Source: CAVUPF01 sp963777915 (GTDB lineage: Bacteria; Actinomycetota; Thermoleophilia; Solirubrobacterales; 70-9). Taken from it: a DNA stretch of 64,000 nt. Under the pieces are notes generated by a model that was not told where the DNA came from, searched no databases, and saw only the letters and a program-made list of their open reading frames with translations. The stretch is taken from positions 186,001 to 250,000 of the forward strand of contig CAVZSH010000003.1 of the NCBI GenBank assembly GCA_963777915.1, given 5' to 3'. The stretch's first letter is position 1. The number at the start of each line of letters is the position of its first letter. Below are positions 28,295 through 39,687 of this stretch, piece after piece. The translations under genes were made by a program, and so were the position numbers.

Positions 28295-29230
28295 TCAGAT
28301 GTAGTCGGCGCGCCGAAACCAGGCCAGCAGCCCCAGCACCGACAGCACGAGACAGCCGATCCCCAGCACGAAGAACGCCCCGGTCGACTGGATGTTGACC
28401 ACTAGCCACTTGAAGTTCTGGCCAAAGAAGCCGACGATGAAGGAGAGCGGCAGGAAGATCGTCGCCATCACGGTGAGTTGCTTGGTGATCTGGTTGAGGC
28501 GGTTGGAGACCACCGAGAGGTAGGCGTCTCGAGAACCGGCAAGCAGGTCGCGATAGGAGTCGATCTGGTCGGAGATCCGGATCGAGTGGTCATAGACATC
28601 GCGGAAGTAGTTGCGCGAATCGACCTCCAGGCCGGGGATTTCGAGGATGTCTTCGATACCCCGCGCCAGCAGGTCACGTTGTGGGGTGACCACCCGCCGC
28701 AGGTCGACCAGATCCCGCCGCAGCGAGGTGATCTCCTCGAGCTGCCGCGGCGTCGCCCGTGCGAAGATCTCGCCGTCAAGCCGCTCGATCCGCTCGTCGA
28801 TCCGCTCGAGGACCGGGAAGAAGGTGTCGGTCAGCCCGTCGAGCACCCGGTAGACCGCGAACTGCTCCGAGCGCGGCGGCTGGGCGGTCAGCCGCTTGCG
28901 GACTTCCTCCAGCGCCGCGCATCTCCGGGCATGCGTGGTAACGATGTAACCGCCGCTGAGGAAGGCATGGGCCTCGATCAGCTCCACCCCGCCGCGCTCG
29001 GCCTCCTCCGCCCCGTAGTAGACGAGGAACATGTACGTGCCGAAGTCGTCCAGCTTCGGGCGCTGGCCGCGTTTCAAGGTGTCCTCGAGGGCCAGCGGAT
29101 GGAACCCGAAGACCTCTTTTAGCTCGGCGATCTCCTCCTCACCAGGGTCGGTGAGGTCGAGCCAGAAGTACTCGTCGCGCTCCATGAGCCCGACGAATCC
29201 CTCGCGGTCGATGCGGTCAAAGAAGCGCAC
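28295..29230 (-). CDS. corA: CorA-family divalent cation channel/transporter
   Basis: 311 aa, GTG start with TAGCGT 6 nt before it. A large cytoplasmic N-terminal domain with a long coiled helix (LEEITSLRRDLVDLRRVVTP) is followed by two C-terminal membrane segments (TVMATIFLPLSFIVGFFGQN, STGAFFVLGIGCLVLSVLGL). The pore loop reads FGQN rather than the canonical YGMN, so ion preference may differ from Mg2+/Co2+. The cytoplasmic tail is short and basic. A pentameric membrane protein by family. Confidence 0.88.
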   Translation of the reverse strand: MRFFDRIDREGFVGLMERDEYFWLDLTDPGEEEIAELKEVFGFHPLALEDTLKRGQRPKLDDFGTYMFLVYYGAEEAERGGVELIEAHAFLSGGYIVTTHARRCAALEEVRKRLTAQPPRSEQFAVYRVLDGLTDTFFPVLERIDERIERLDGEIFARATPRQLEEITSLRRDLVDLRRVVTPQRDLLARGIEDILEIPGLEVDSRNYFRDVYDHSIRISDQIDSYRDLLAGSRDAYLSVVSNRLNQITKQLTVMATIFLPLSFIVGFFGQNFKWLVVNIQSTGAFFVLGIGCLVLSVLGLLAWFRRADYI

Positions 29231-29381
29231 GCGGCCACGCTAGATACCCCCCCGGACGCTCTCAGCCTGCTACGGTCCCGGCGTTCGGTCGGACCTCATG
29301 TCCGGCAAAGTCGTGTCTAGCGCTCGCGTCGTTGCTTCACCGCATCCTCCGCGTTCGCAGCACATCAAGTGGAGGCAATGC

Positions 29382-29588
29382 ATGCCCTCAGGAACTGTCA
29401 AGTGGTTCAGCGACGACAAGGGCTACGGGTTCATCACACCCGACGACGGCTCTAAGGACGTCTTCGTCCACCACAGCGCAATCATCGGCGAGGGCTTCAA
29501 GTCCCTGGCCGAGGGCGCCAAGGTGACCTACGAGTCCGAGGAAGGGCCCAAAGGCCCGGCCGCAGCGAGCGTCCAGCAGACCTCGTAG
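29382..29588 (+). CDS. cold-shock domain protein
   Basis: 68 aa. RNP1 KGYGFITPDDG and RNP2 VFVHHSAI are intact on the five-strand OB fold starting GTVKWF. An RNA chaperone binding single-stranded nucleic acid. GGAGG at 29371-29375 sets ATG 29382. The 151-bp leader upstream contains CGGAC/GTCCG arms but no motif I can name. A strong hairpin follows the stop. Confidence 0.95.
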   Translation: MPSGTVKWFSDDKGYGFITPDDGSKDVFVHHSAIIGEGFKSLAEGAKVTYESEEGPKGPAAASVQQTS

Positions 29589-29609
29589 TCGCGCACCGCG
29601 CTCAGCAGT

Positions 29610-29639
29610 GACGAAGCCCGCCACTCGGCGGGCTTCGTC
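29610..29639 (+). terminator. intrinsic terminator after the cold-shock gene
   Basis: Perfect 13-bp stem: GACGAAGCCCGCC (29610-29622), loop ACTC, GGCGGGCTTCGTC (29627-29639). It lies 22 bp after the csp stop and before typA. Only a short T pair follows. Confidence 0.7.
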
Positions 29640-29683
29640 GTTCGGGAGCCCCAAACCCGTTCCCTAATCTCCTCCTCCCACAG

Positions 29684-31521
<1,838 letters not shown>

Positions 31522-31525
<4 letters not shown>

Positions 31526-33120
31526 TCCGCCGCCACCATCGGGCGATCTGGGAGAGCCCGAGTGAACCAGAAGGCGACGACGACGAAGGCCGCGACCGAG
31601 AGCAGAGCGACCTTTAGCGCCGCGATCTGGGCGTCGTCGTAGCTGCCGACGATCGCGCTCGCCTCCTGCGGCCGCACCCGGGCACTCTCGAGCCTCGCTT
31701 CCACCGTGGAGCTGGGTACGAACTCGATCCCCTGCTCACTCGCGGCAATGAGCCGCTGCTGCGTCGGCGCTGAGATCTGCGGGTTGTCGACTACCGACTT
31801 GTTGAACGCCCCGGTCAACCCGCTGAGCAGGACCGCGCCGACCATGGCGGTGCCGAGCGCCCCGCCCAGGTACTGGAAGGTGCCCTGGACGCCACCCGCC
31901 TCGCTTGTCTCCGACGGCTTCACCGCGGACATGATCACGTTGCCGATCTGGGAGACCATCAGCCCAGCGCCGAAGCCCATCAGCCCCAGGGAGACGCCGA
32001 AGGCGACCGAGTTGAGCGTGTAGTCGACGCTCCCGACCAGGCCGAGCACCGAGGCCAAGAGCGCGAGGAGGCCGGCGCGGACGATTGCGCGCGGCGAGAA
32101 GCGACTCGACAGCCTCGGCGCCAGCATCGCCGTGACCAGCATCACGACCGAGAGGGGCAGCAGCTTCACGCCGGTTTCGAAGGCGTCCTTGCCGAGCACC
32201 ACCTGGAGGTAGAGGGGCACCGCGAAGAATGTCCCCAGCAGAATCACCTGCTGGAAGAAGATCATCAGGGAGCCGCCGCGCAGCTGGCGGATTCGCAGCA
32301 GCGCGATCCGCAGCAAAGGCTCTTCACCGCGAGCCTCGCGCCGCTCGACCCAGCGGGCAAACCCAAGCAGCACGCCGGCGCCGGCGAGGATCACGAACGG
32401 CACCGGAGAGAGGCCCAACGGCGTGATCTCGGTGCCTCCGATCCTCGGCGGGTTGCGCGGCAGGACCCAGCCCCAGGCGCTGCTCTGCAGGACGCCGAAG
32501 ACGATCAGGAAGAGGCCGGCAATCGAAAGCGCGGCTCCCACCCAGTCGAGCTTCCCTGCCTTCTGACGGGGCGCGTCCCTGATCATGCCCGAGGCAAGTA
32601 GAACGAAAATCGCGATCACGACCTCACCGGCGAAGACGACCCGCCAGCTCAGCGCCGTCGTCACCGCCCCACCGATCAGAGGTCCGGCCGCCGCGCCGGC
32701 GGCGGCGACCCCGCCGATGATTCCGTAGGCGACCGCCCGCTTTTGTCCCTCGTAGTTGGAGGCGATCAGGGCGATCAGCGCCGGCACCAGCACGGCGGCC
32801 CCCAGGCCCTCGATCAGCGACCAGCCAAAGAGGAGCCAACCTACGTTGGGGGCGATCGAGGTCAGCCCCGAGCCGATCGCGAAGACCACCAGGCCGATCC
32901 GGAAGGCGCGCTTCCGCCCCCAGATGTCGCCGAGCTTGCCGCCGAGCAGCATCGTCGAGGCCATCACCAGCATGTAGGCGGTGATCGCCAGCTGCACCTT
33001 CTCCACCGTCGTGTTCAGGTCGGCGACGACACTGGAGATCGAGACGTTCATCACCGTCGTGTCGAGCACGAGGATGAACTGGGCAGCCGAAAGGATGAGG
33101 ATGACGCGCCAGGTCTTCAC
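31522..33120 (-). CDS. MFS drug/metabolite exporter, DHA2 (14-TM) type
   Basis: 532 aa with about 14 membrane segments. The N-terminal motif LDTTVMNVSISSV and motif A GGKLGDIWGRKRAFRIG are those of the DHA2 group; motif C-like region GGVAAAGAAAGPLIGG is present. A periplasmic stretch near residues 430-490 precedes the last helix. Proton-coupled export of drugs or metabolites; substrate unknown. Last gene of a three-gene operon, 3 bp after the DUF2252 gene. Confidence 0.88.
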
Positions 33121-33123
33121 GGG

Positions 33124-34515
33124 CTAGGCGTCCTCTGCCTGGATACGCCCGGAATCGATCGCCGCGCGCAGCTCCGCGTGGTCGCGCTCGCTCTGCCCGG
33201 CGTAAAGCTCAGCGAACTCGGCGATCGCCTCGTCGAAGGCCTTGCTGGCGCCGAGATAGGCGGCGATCTCAATCCTGTCGCCGGAGCGGGCGTGGGTGCG
33301 GGCCAGCGTCCAACCGCACATCTGCGCGTAGACGCCCATCGCCCCCGGAGTCAGCGATTCGACATCGGCCGATCCCTTCCAATCCCAGAGCTGGCGCACG
33401 TAGAAGTCGCGGTCGCGACCGTCGAAGCCGACCGCGGGGCACCAACCGAGGAAAATGTCGCTCGCGGCCTGCATCAGCCGCTGGCCTTCGACAACCCGCC
33501 GTCCGTGGTTCTTGAAGCGGCTGCTCCCGGCGTAGGGCTCCAGCACCGACGCCTCGGCCTCCTTGGCTTGCAGGAAAAGCGGGTCGTTGTCGTCGACGCC
33601 GGTGAACAGGGCCACCCATGCGCGCGTCCCGACGCTGCCCACCCCGACAACCTTCCGCGCCAGGTGGCGAAACCGGTAGCGATCCAGCAGGTGCTGGCGG
33701 TCGCCCTGCAGCGTGGAACGGTAGGAACCGAGCAAATCGATCATCATCTGCTGCAGGTCGCGGGTCTCCCCCGCCGGCAGCAGCTCCTCGATCGGAACGA
33801 TCAGGGGCGGGTCGCTGATGATCCGCAGTTCCCCGTCGACGGTGTGGGTGAGCTTGTCAAAGGCCCGCAGGTTGTCCTTGGACCGCGCCTTGAGGAGGTT
33901 GCGCTCGGCCCGCTTCACCGCCTTTTTCCCGGCGGCGCGTTTGACTTCGGCCCCCAGGCTCGCCATCAGCGCCTCGACGTCGAGGCGCGCGTACCAGACG
34001 TCGAGGTCGCTGAGGGAGGCGAGGCCGCGCATCGCCTCGCGGTAGTTGCCCACCACGGTCAGCACGACCTCGCGTCGCTGCTTGGCCTTGAATCCGTTTT
34101 CGCGCCCGGCGATTGCGAAGCTGGCGGCAAGGCGCTTGACGTCCCACTCCCACGGGCCAGGCGCGGTCTCGTCGAAGTCGTTGAGGTCGAAGACGAGCCG
34201 ACGGTCGGGAGAGGCGAAGGTGCCGAAGTTGGAGAGATGGGCGTCGCCGCACGCCTGTACTCGCAGCCCCGAGGCGGGCGTGCCGGCCAAGTCTGACGCC
34301 ATTACCGCAGCGGCACCACGGAAGAAGGCGAAGGGAGAGGCCGCCATCCGCCCGTAGCGGATCGGGACCAGCTCGGGGACACGCCAGCGCGCCTGCACCT
34401 CGAGGATCTCGACCGGGTCAGGCCGGTCGCCGGCTGGCTCCCATTCCGCATGGGCGGAACGGGGGGCCTGCGAACGCGCCGCCTTTCCGGCGGCGGCGCG
34501 TTCGGAAGGATCCAT
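33124..34515 (-). CDS. DUF2252 family protein, kinase-like fold
   Basis: 463 aa. Hallmarks are FFRGAAAVMASDLAGTP, CGDAHLSNFGTF and VFDLNDFDETAPGPWEWDVK, the last with the HxxN and D-F-D pattern of aminoglycoside-phosphotransferase-like enzymes, then GVGSVGTRAWVALFTG. Function of the family is undefined. It sits 2 bp after the acyl-CoA dehydrogenase and 3 bp before the MFS gene, so all three are surely cotranscribed. Confidence 0.85.
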   Translation of the reverse strand: MDPSERAAAGKAARSQAPRSAHAEWEPAGDRPDPVEILEVQARWRVPELVPIRYGRMAASPFAFFRGAAAVMASDLAGTPASGLRVQACGDAHLSNFGTFASPDRRLVFDLNDFDETAPGPWEWDVKRLAASFAIAGRENGFKAKQRREVVLTVVGNYREAMRGLASLSDLDVWYARLDVEALMASLGAEVKRAAGKKAVKRAERNLLKARSKDNLRAFDKLTHTVDGELRIISDPPLIVPIEELLPAGETRDLQQMMIDLLGSYRSTLQGDRQHLLDRYRFRHLARKVVGVGSVGTRAWVALFTGVDDNDPLFLQAKEAEASVLEPYAGSSRFKNHGRRVVEGQRLMQAASDIFLGWCPAVGFDGRDRDFYVRQLWDWKGSADVESLTPGAMGVYAQMCGWTLARTHARSGDRIEIAAYLGASKAFDEAIAEFAELYAGQSERDHAELRAAIDSGRIQAEDA

Positions 34516-34517
34516 GC

Positions 34518-35756
<1,239 letters not shown>

Positions 35757-35799
35757 GGGTCGAGACTCCTTTTCGTCCGTGCGATAAGCCTTTTTTGGA

Positions 35800-35820
35800 G
35801 CGATCGCCGAAGGCGATCGC
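35800..35820. other. hairpin in acyl-CoA dehydrogenase leader
   Basis: GCGATCGCC, loop GAA, GGCGATCGC: perfect 9-bp stem between the start codon and the operator. No T-run follows on either strand, so not a standard terminator. Confidence 0.4.
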
Positions 35821-35824
35821 CACC

Positions 35825-35840
35825 GACTGACTGGTCAGTC
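35825..35840. promoter_or_regulatory. TetR-like operator upstream of acyl-CoA dehydrogenase
   Basis: GACTGAC-TG-GTCAGTC, 7-bp perfect arms. Read on the minus strand its core TTGACTGACCAGTCA matches the site before the aldehyde dehydrogenase gene (62656-62673) over CTGACCAG. Confidence 0.6.
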
Positions 35841-35885
35841 AACCAACCCCAAGACTAGCGGATGAATGGGGCGAGGTGCGCCCTC

Positions 35886-35891
35886 TACCCT
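35886..35891 (+). promoter_or_regulatory. -10 box of leaderless promoter
   Basis: TACCCT, 8 nt before ATG 35900; it favours that ATG over a GTG at 35876. Confidence 0.45.
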
Positions 35892-35899
35892 TGGACCTC

Positions 35900-36364
35900 A
35901 TGACGCTGGCGCCGGCCGCGATCGCATTCGACAACCTCACCATTCTGGTGCTGATCACAGTGATCGTCGCGCCGATCGCCGCGATCGCCTTCGCCTGCTC
36001 GGGCGCCGCATGGAATGGCATCGGCAAGGGGCAGTTCGGGATCGAGCGAGAGCTACCTGCACCGAGAGCCGAGCAGGCGGAGCCGCCGCACGACGATGCC
36101 TTCCAGGCCACGGAGGTGCGCCAGATGCTGGAGGCCAGCTCCTACCGGCGCCAGCGCCGCGGCGAGGCTCCGATCGACGTCGAGGCGGAGGCCGCGCGGG
36201 TGCTCGCCGCGGCGCCGACGCCGGGTATCGATGCGGAGCTGCGGGCCGAAGTGCGCCGGCTGGTGATCACCCGCAACGAGCGACTCCTGCGCAGCGGACA
36301 GGCGCCGCTGGACGTCGAGGCCGAGACGCAACGCCAACTCACCGATCTCATAGGATCAGATTGA
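35900..36364 (+). CDS. single-pass membrane protein, 154 aa
   Basis: N-terminal membrane segment at about residues 12-37 (LTILVLITVIVAPIAAIAFA) followed by a soluble helical domain with repeated Arg/Glu segments; two similar phrases, RGEAPIDVEAEAARVLAAA and SGQAPLDVEAETQRQLTDL, suggest an internal duplication. Family not recognised. Its stop shares a base with the next start (TGATG), starting a three-gene operon that ends in a peroxiredoxin. Confidence 0.65.
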   Translation: MTLAPAAIAFDNLTILVLITVIVAPIAAIAFACSGAAWNGIGKGQFGIERELPAPRAEQAEPPHDDAFQATEVRQMLEASSYRRQRRGEAPIDVEAEAARVLAAAPTPGIDAELRAEVRRLVITRNERLLRSGQAPLDVEAETQRQLTDLIGSD

Positions 36365-36702
36365 TGCCCGGAGCTGCCGAGGAAAACCTCTACGAGGTCG
36401 AGGAGCTGCTGATGCAACCTGGCACCTACTTCAACCCTCAGACCGAGGTCGTCGTGATCGTCGACGACTCGACCTCGCTCGACCAAGAGGTCTTCAACAT
36501 GGAGGCCTACGAGGGGGCCGAGTGGGTGCGGATCTCCGATGAGGTGCCGGTAGACGAGGACCGGCGAGACCGCCTGATGGAGGCCTTCCAGACGCACTAC
36601 CACCCGGGCTCGGCCAGCTCGGTCTCAGAGACCGCTCTCGAGCAGGGCGACGAGGAGCTCGACGAGGGCGAGAACGGCCAAGACCCCGGAAGGGAGGACT
36701 GA
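36364..36702 (+). CDS. acidic hypothetical protein, 112 aa
   Basis: Net strongly negative. Starts PGAAEENLYEVEELLMQPGT, contains the strand EVVVIVDDSTSLD and a conserved-looking EGAEWVRISDEVPVDED, and ends in an acidic tail (EQGDEELDEGENGQD). Soluble, with no cysteine. Coupled at both ends by 1-nt stop/start overlaps, so it is made together with the membrane protein and peroxiredoxin. Confidence 0.65.
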   Translation: MPGAAEENLYEVEELLMQPGTYFNPQTEVVVIVDDSTSLDQEVFNMEAYEGAEWVRISDEVPVDEDRRDRLMEAFQTHYHPGSASSVSETALEQGDEELDEGENGQDPGRED

Positions 36703-37172
36703 TGCTCGCCGCGGGAGATCAGGCGCCTGACTTCACGCTGCCCGACCAGGACGGCAAAGAGGTGGCGCTGTCGAGCCTGCGCGGGGAGACCGTCGTCCTC
36801 TACTTCTACCCGCGCGCCGACACTCCGCGCTGCACGATCCAGGCCTGCGGGGTGCGCGACCGAGGCGCCGAGTACCGGGCGGCCGGTGCCCGCGTCCTCG
36901 GCGTCTCCCCGGACCCGGTCTCCGACGTGAAGGGGTTTGCCGACAAGTTCGATCTCGACTTCACGCTGTTGGCCGACGCCGACCACGCGGTCGCCGATGA
37001 CTATGGCGCCTGGGGCGAGAGATCGATGTACGGCAAGAAGTACATGGGCGTGCAGCGGGCGACTTTCCTGATCGACCCCGAGGGCAAGATCGCAAGGGTC
37101 TTCCCGAAGGTCTCGCCGAAGACGCACGACGATGTCGTGCTCGCCGCGCTCGCCGAGCTGTCGGCCACCTGA
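36702..37172 (+). CDS. bcp: peroxiredoxin, BCP/PrxQ type
   Basis: 156 aa. Thioredoxin fold with peroxidatic Cys in ADTPRCTIQACGVRD and the resolving Cys five residues later (CxxxxC), as in PrxQ. Also GDQAPDFTLPDQDG, YFYPRA, and MGVQRATFLIDPEG. Reduces peroxides with thioredoxin. The usual TPGCT is TPRCT here. Last gene of the operon; a perfect hairpin follows. Confidence 0.93.
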   Translation: MLAAGDQAPDFTLPDQDGKEVALSSLRGETVVLYFYPRADTPRCTIQACGVRDRGAEYRAAGARVLGVSPDPVSDVKGFADKFDLDFTLLADADHAVADDYGAWGERSMYGKKYMGVQRATFLIDPEGKIARVFPKVSPKTHDDVVLAALAELSAT

Positions 37173-37176
37173 GCGC

Positions 37177-37197
37177 CGTGCTCAGACGCTGAGCACG
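37177..37197. terminator. hairpin at bcp/cation-exchanger convergent end
   Basis: CGTGCTCAG, loop ACG, CTGAGCACG: perfect 9-bp stem. It covers the stop codon of the convergent exchanger gene. No T-run. Confidence 0.5.
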
Positions 37198-38183
37198 ACG
37201 ACGACGATGAAGGTCGGATAGAGGGCAAACCAGGCGATCACGGCAGGCGTCGTGAAGCGGCCCCGCCGGCGCAGGCACCGAAAGGCGAGGAGGCCGCCGG
37301 CGAGGCCCAGCGCAACCGAAACTGCCGCGTTCGCGCTCAGCGCCCAGCTGGTGAAGAGGAGGCCCATCCCGACCGGGATAGTCGACTGGAAGACCATCGC
37401 GCCGGTGATGTTGCCGAGCGCCAGAGAGTCCTTGCCTTCGCGGACCCAGAAGAAACTGTTGACCTTCTCTGGCAACTCGGTGGCCAAGGGGGCGAGGATC
37501 AGAGCGAGGACGACGGCCTGGACTCCGAGGTCCTTGGCGATCTGCAGTAGCTCTTCGACGAAGAGGTGGGCGCCTCCCACCATCGCGCCGAGGCCGACCA
37601 GGAGCTGGATCGCGCAGAGCAAGAGGCCGGGGTTGCGGCGACGGCCGGGGCGGCGCTCGAAGAGCAGGGGATTGAGCGTCTCGTCGGCCTGGACCTCGCC
37701 GCCGCTGCGCAGGGTGCGACGGATGTAGAGCGGGTAGGAGAGGACGAAGGCGATCCCGACCGGGATCCGCAGCGCCGCGGGCGGCCCCCAAGAGAGCGCC
37801 AGGGCGCCCGCGAAGAAGGCACAGAAGAAGAGCAGGTCGCGCTCCAGAGTCGGTGTGTGAGCGCTCAGCTCCAACCCCTGCGCGCGGCGCCGCCTGAAGA
37901 TGTAAACGAAGAGGCCGACCAACCCCATCGCCAACGTGGCGAGCAAGAAGGGGGCCCCGACGATCGCCCCGATCGCGACCTGGTGGGACCCGTTGGAGGC
38001 ACCGAGCAGAGCGACGATCGCGATCAGCGTCTCCGGCATCGCCGTACCGACCGCGGCGAGCAGGCTGCCGACGGCGCCCTCGCCGAGCCCCAGCCGATGG
38101 CCGATCCACTCGACCGCGTTGGTGAAGAGCAGCGCGCCGGCGAGGATGACGGCGAAGCTGAGCGCCAGTAGCGCGACGCTCAT
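37182..38183 (-). CDS. sodium/calcium-exchanger superfamily (CaCA) protein
   Basis: 333 aa with about ten membrane segments in two inverted halves. Alpha-1 repeat AAVGTAMPETLIAIVALLGA and alpha-2 repeat LAPLATELPEKVNSFFWV carry the ion-coordinating Glu residues. A basic loop (RRRRAQG, later RRPGRRRN) lies in the middle. Likely exports Ca2+ in exchange for Na+ or H+. Downstream of, and probably cotranscribed with, the lipoprotein gene 19 bp away. Confidence 0.88.
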   Translation of the reverse strand: MSVALLALSFAVILAGALLFTNAVEWIGHRLGLGEGAVGSLLAAVGTAMPETLIAIVALLGASNGSHQVAIGAIVGAPFLLATLAMGLVGLFVYIFRRRRAQGLELSAHTPTLERDLLFFCAFFAGALALSWGPPAALRIPVGIAFVLSYPLYIRRTLRSGGEVQADETLNPLLFERRPGRRRNPGLLLCAIQLLVGLGAMVGGAHLFVEELLQIAKDLGVQAVVLALILAPLATELPEKVNSFFWVREGKDSLALGNITGAMVFQSTIPVGMGLLFTSWALSANAAVSVALGLAGGLLAFRCLRRRGRFTTPAVIAWFALYPTFIVVVVLSV

Positions 38184-38202
38184 CGGCTCGAACTGCGCCG
38201 CG

Positions 38203-39387
38203 CTACTTGAGCAGCGCGGCGCACTTCTGGAGGTCGACCGGCGTGGTCGCCCCTTTCAGGCACTGCAGGTATGCCTGCTGGGCACTCCCGCCGGCGGCCG
38301 AGGCGCCGCCGGCCGGGGGGGAGCCGGCGGCCGGGGAGGCGCCGCCGGTCGGGGAGGAGGGCGAGCCACCCCCAGCCGCACCGCTCAGCCCGTTCAGCAG
38401 GCTGCCAAGACCGCTGGAGCCGCCCTTGCCGCTCGCCGCTCCCAGCAATTCGATCGGGTTGACCCCGAGCTGCTGGAACAGTTCGTTCAGGGGCTTAGCG
38501 CCGGAGGGAGTGCTGATCGTCTGCGGCTGGTTTACGTCGCTGAGCGACAAGTCGAAGGTGAGGTTGACCTTCTTCGGACCGCTGCTCGATCCGCTCGGCG
38601 GTTCGATCTGCAGTTCGCCGGAGATCTTGCGCACGATGTGGTCGCTGCCGACGTAGAGGTCGACGTGGGCGGTCTTCAGGGCGCTTTCCACCTGGCTCTT
38701 TGCCTTGTTGAGTTCAGCCGCCGGGGGGATCTGACCGGTCGCGCCGAGCTCGGCGCTGCAGGCAGGGGTTTCGCTGAGCTTGAGCAGCGCGTCGATCGCC
38801 CCGGGGACGTTGAGGTCACCACTGACCTGCGTCGTGCTCGTCCCGCCGACGTCGGAACTGCCTTCGTTGGTGAGATTGTCGATGAAGCTGCCGACCTTCA
38901 GGCCGGAGACCGCTTCCTGGCAGGCGGTAGCGCTCGCCGACTTGCTCTGAGCGCCGTTTCGCTGCTGGTCTCGTTCGATCGTCGACCGGATGAAGCTGAA
39001 GGTCGTAGGTTCGACTTCGTACTCGGTTCCCTTGTAGTCGACGTACGCTTTTTCAGAGAGCAGCGTTATGCCGCCTTCGAAGTTGACGTTTTTGCCGTTG
39101 ATCGAGCCGCTCACCTTCGCGGTCATGTCGAGCTCGGGAAGCTGGCCCTTGCCCTCGCTCTGGAACGGTCCGGAGAGGCTGACGTTGAGGTTGCCGCCTT
39201 CGCTCCCTTCGACCTTGACCCCTAGCGAAAGGTCAAGGTTGGCGCTCTTGATGCCCTTGAGCGTCGCTTCGTTGACGACCTTCTGGGGGTTTTCGCTGTT
39301 GCTGGAGCTGCTGCTGCCGCAGGCCGCAAGCGCGACGCTCAGCACCAGCAACGAAGCGAGGATGGCAATGATCTGAAGTCGGCTCAA
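38203..39387 (-). CDS. lipoprotein, LppX/LprG-like fold candidate
   Basis: 394 aa, TTG start with GGAGGA 8 nt upstream. Lipobox LSVALAACGSSSSS. Residues 30-270 are a beta-rich single domain with repeated paired strands (ANLDLSLGVKVEGSEGGN, NVNFEGGITLLSEKAYVDY), reminiscent of the lipid-carrier lipoproteins LprG/LppX. A Gly/Ser/Pro-rich linker (about 310-365) leads to a small two-Cys tail (YLQCLKGATTPVDLQKCAAL). Lipid binding is inferred from fold appearance only. Confidence 0.75.
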   Translation of the reverse strand: MSRLQIIAILASLLVLSVALAACGSSSSSNSENPQKVVNEATLKGIKSANLDLSLGVKVEGSEGGNLNVSLSGPFQSEGKGQLPELDMTAKVSGSINGKNVNFEGGITLLSEKAYVDYKGTEYEVEPTTFSFIRSTIERDQQRNGAQSKSASATACQEAVSGLKVGSFIDNLTNEGSSDVGGTSTTQVSGDLNVPGAIDALLKLSETPACSAELGATGQIPPAAELNKAKSQVESALKTAHVDLYVGSDHIVRKISGELQIEPPSGSSSGPKKVNLTFDLSLSDVNQPQTISTPSGAKPLNELFQQLGVNPIELLGAASGKGGSSGLGSLLNGLSGAAGGGSPSSPTGGASPAAGSPPAGGASAAGGSAQQAYLQCLKGATTPVDLQKCAALLK

Positions 39388-39437
39388 GCGGTACGTCCTC
39401 CTGGCTGGCGAAGTGGCTTGGGATGAGATCGTAGAGG

Positions 39438-39680
39438 CTATGGCGAGGCTTCGATGGACGGCGGCTGGTTTTCGCCGGTCAGGTTCAGCGCCAGGGGAAA
39501 GAGCAGGGCGCCGAGGAAGATCAGGATGACGCCGGCCGCGATCAGCCAGCGGGCCCGGATTAGGTGGCCGAGCAGGCCGATCGCGAAGCCGGCGAGCACC
39601 AGCGCAACGTAGGGCCCGGCACTGTGGGGAAGCAGCGCTGCGAGCGGCAAGGCGAGGTCGGGCACCGGGCGGATTATCAT
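39438..39680 (-). CDS. small membrane protein, 80 aa
   Basis: Two to three hydrophobic segments (VALVLAGFAIGLLGHLI, WLIAAGVILIFLGALLFPLA) with one short basic loop (RAR). Starts at 39680, 39689 or 39716 are possible; 39680 is chosen because the longer forms run into the divergent MoxR gene. Family not recognised; the ion-channel-like size is not evidence of function. Confidence 0.55.
   Translation of the reverse strand: MIIRPVPDLALPLAALLPHSAGPYVALVLAGFAIGLLGHLIRARWLIAAGVILIFLGALLFPLALNLTGENQPPSIEASP
39675..39680 (+). promoter_or_regulatory. -10 box of leaderless promoter for the MoxR gene
   Basis: TATCAT, 7 nt before ATG 39688. It overlaps the start of the divergent small membrane gene. Confidence 0.5.
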
Positions 39681-39687
39681 CGCCACC

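Noticed and set aside
33124..34515. DUF2252 gene as part of a defence or toxin system
   Set aside because: It sits in a tight operon with acyl-CoA dehydrogenase and an MFS exporter; nothing in the context points to defence.
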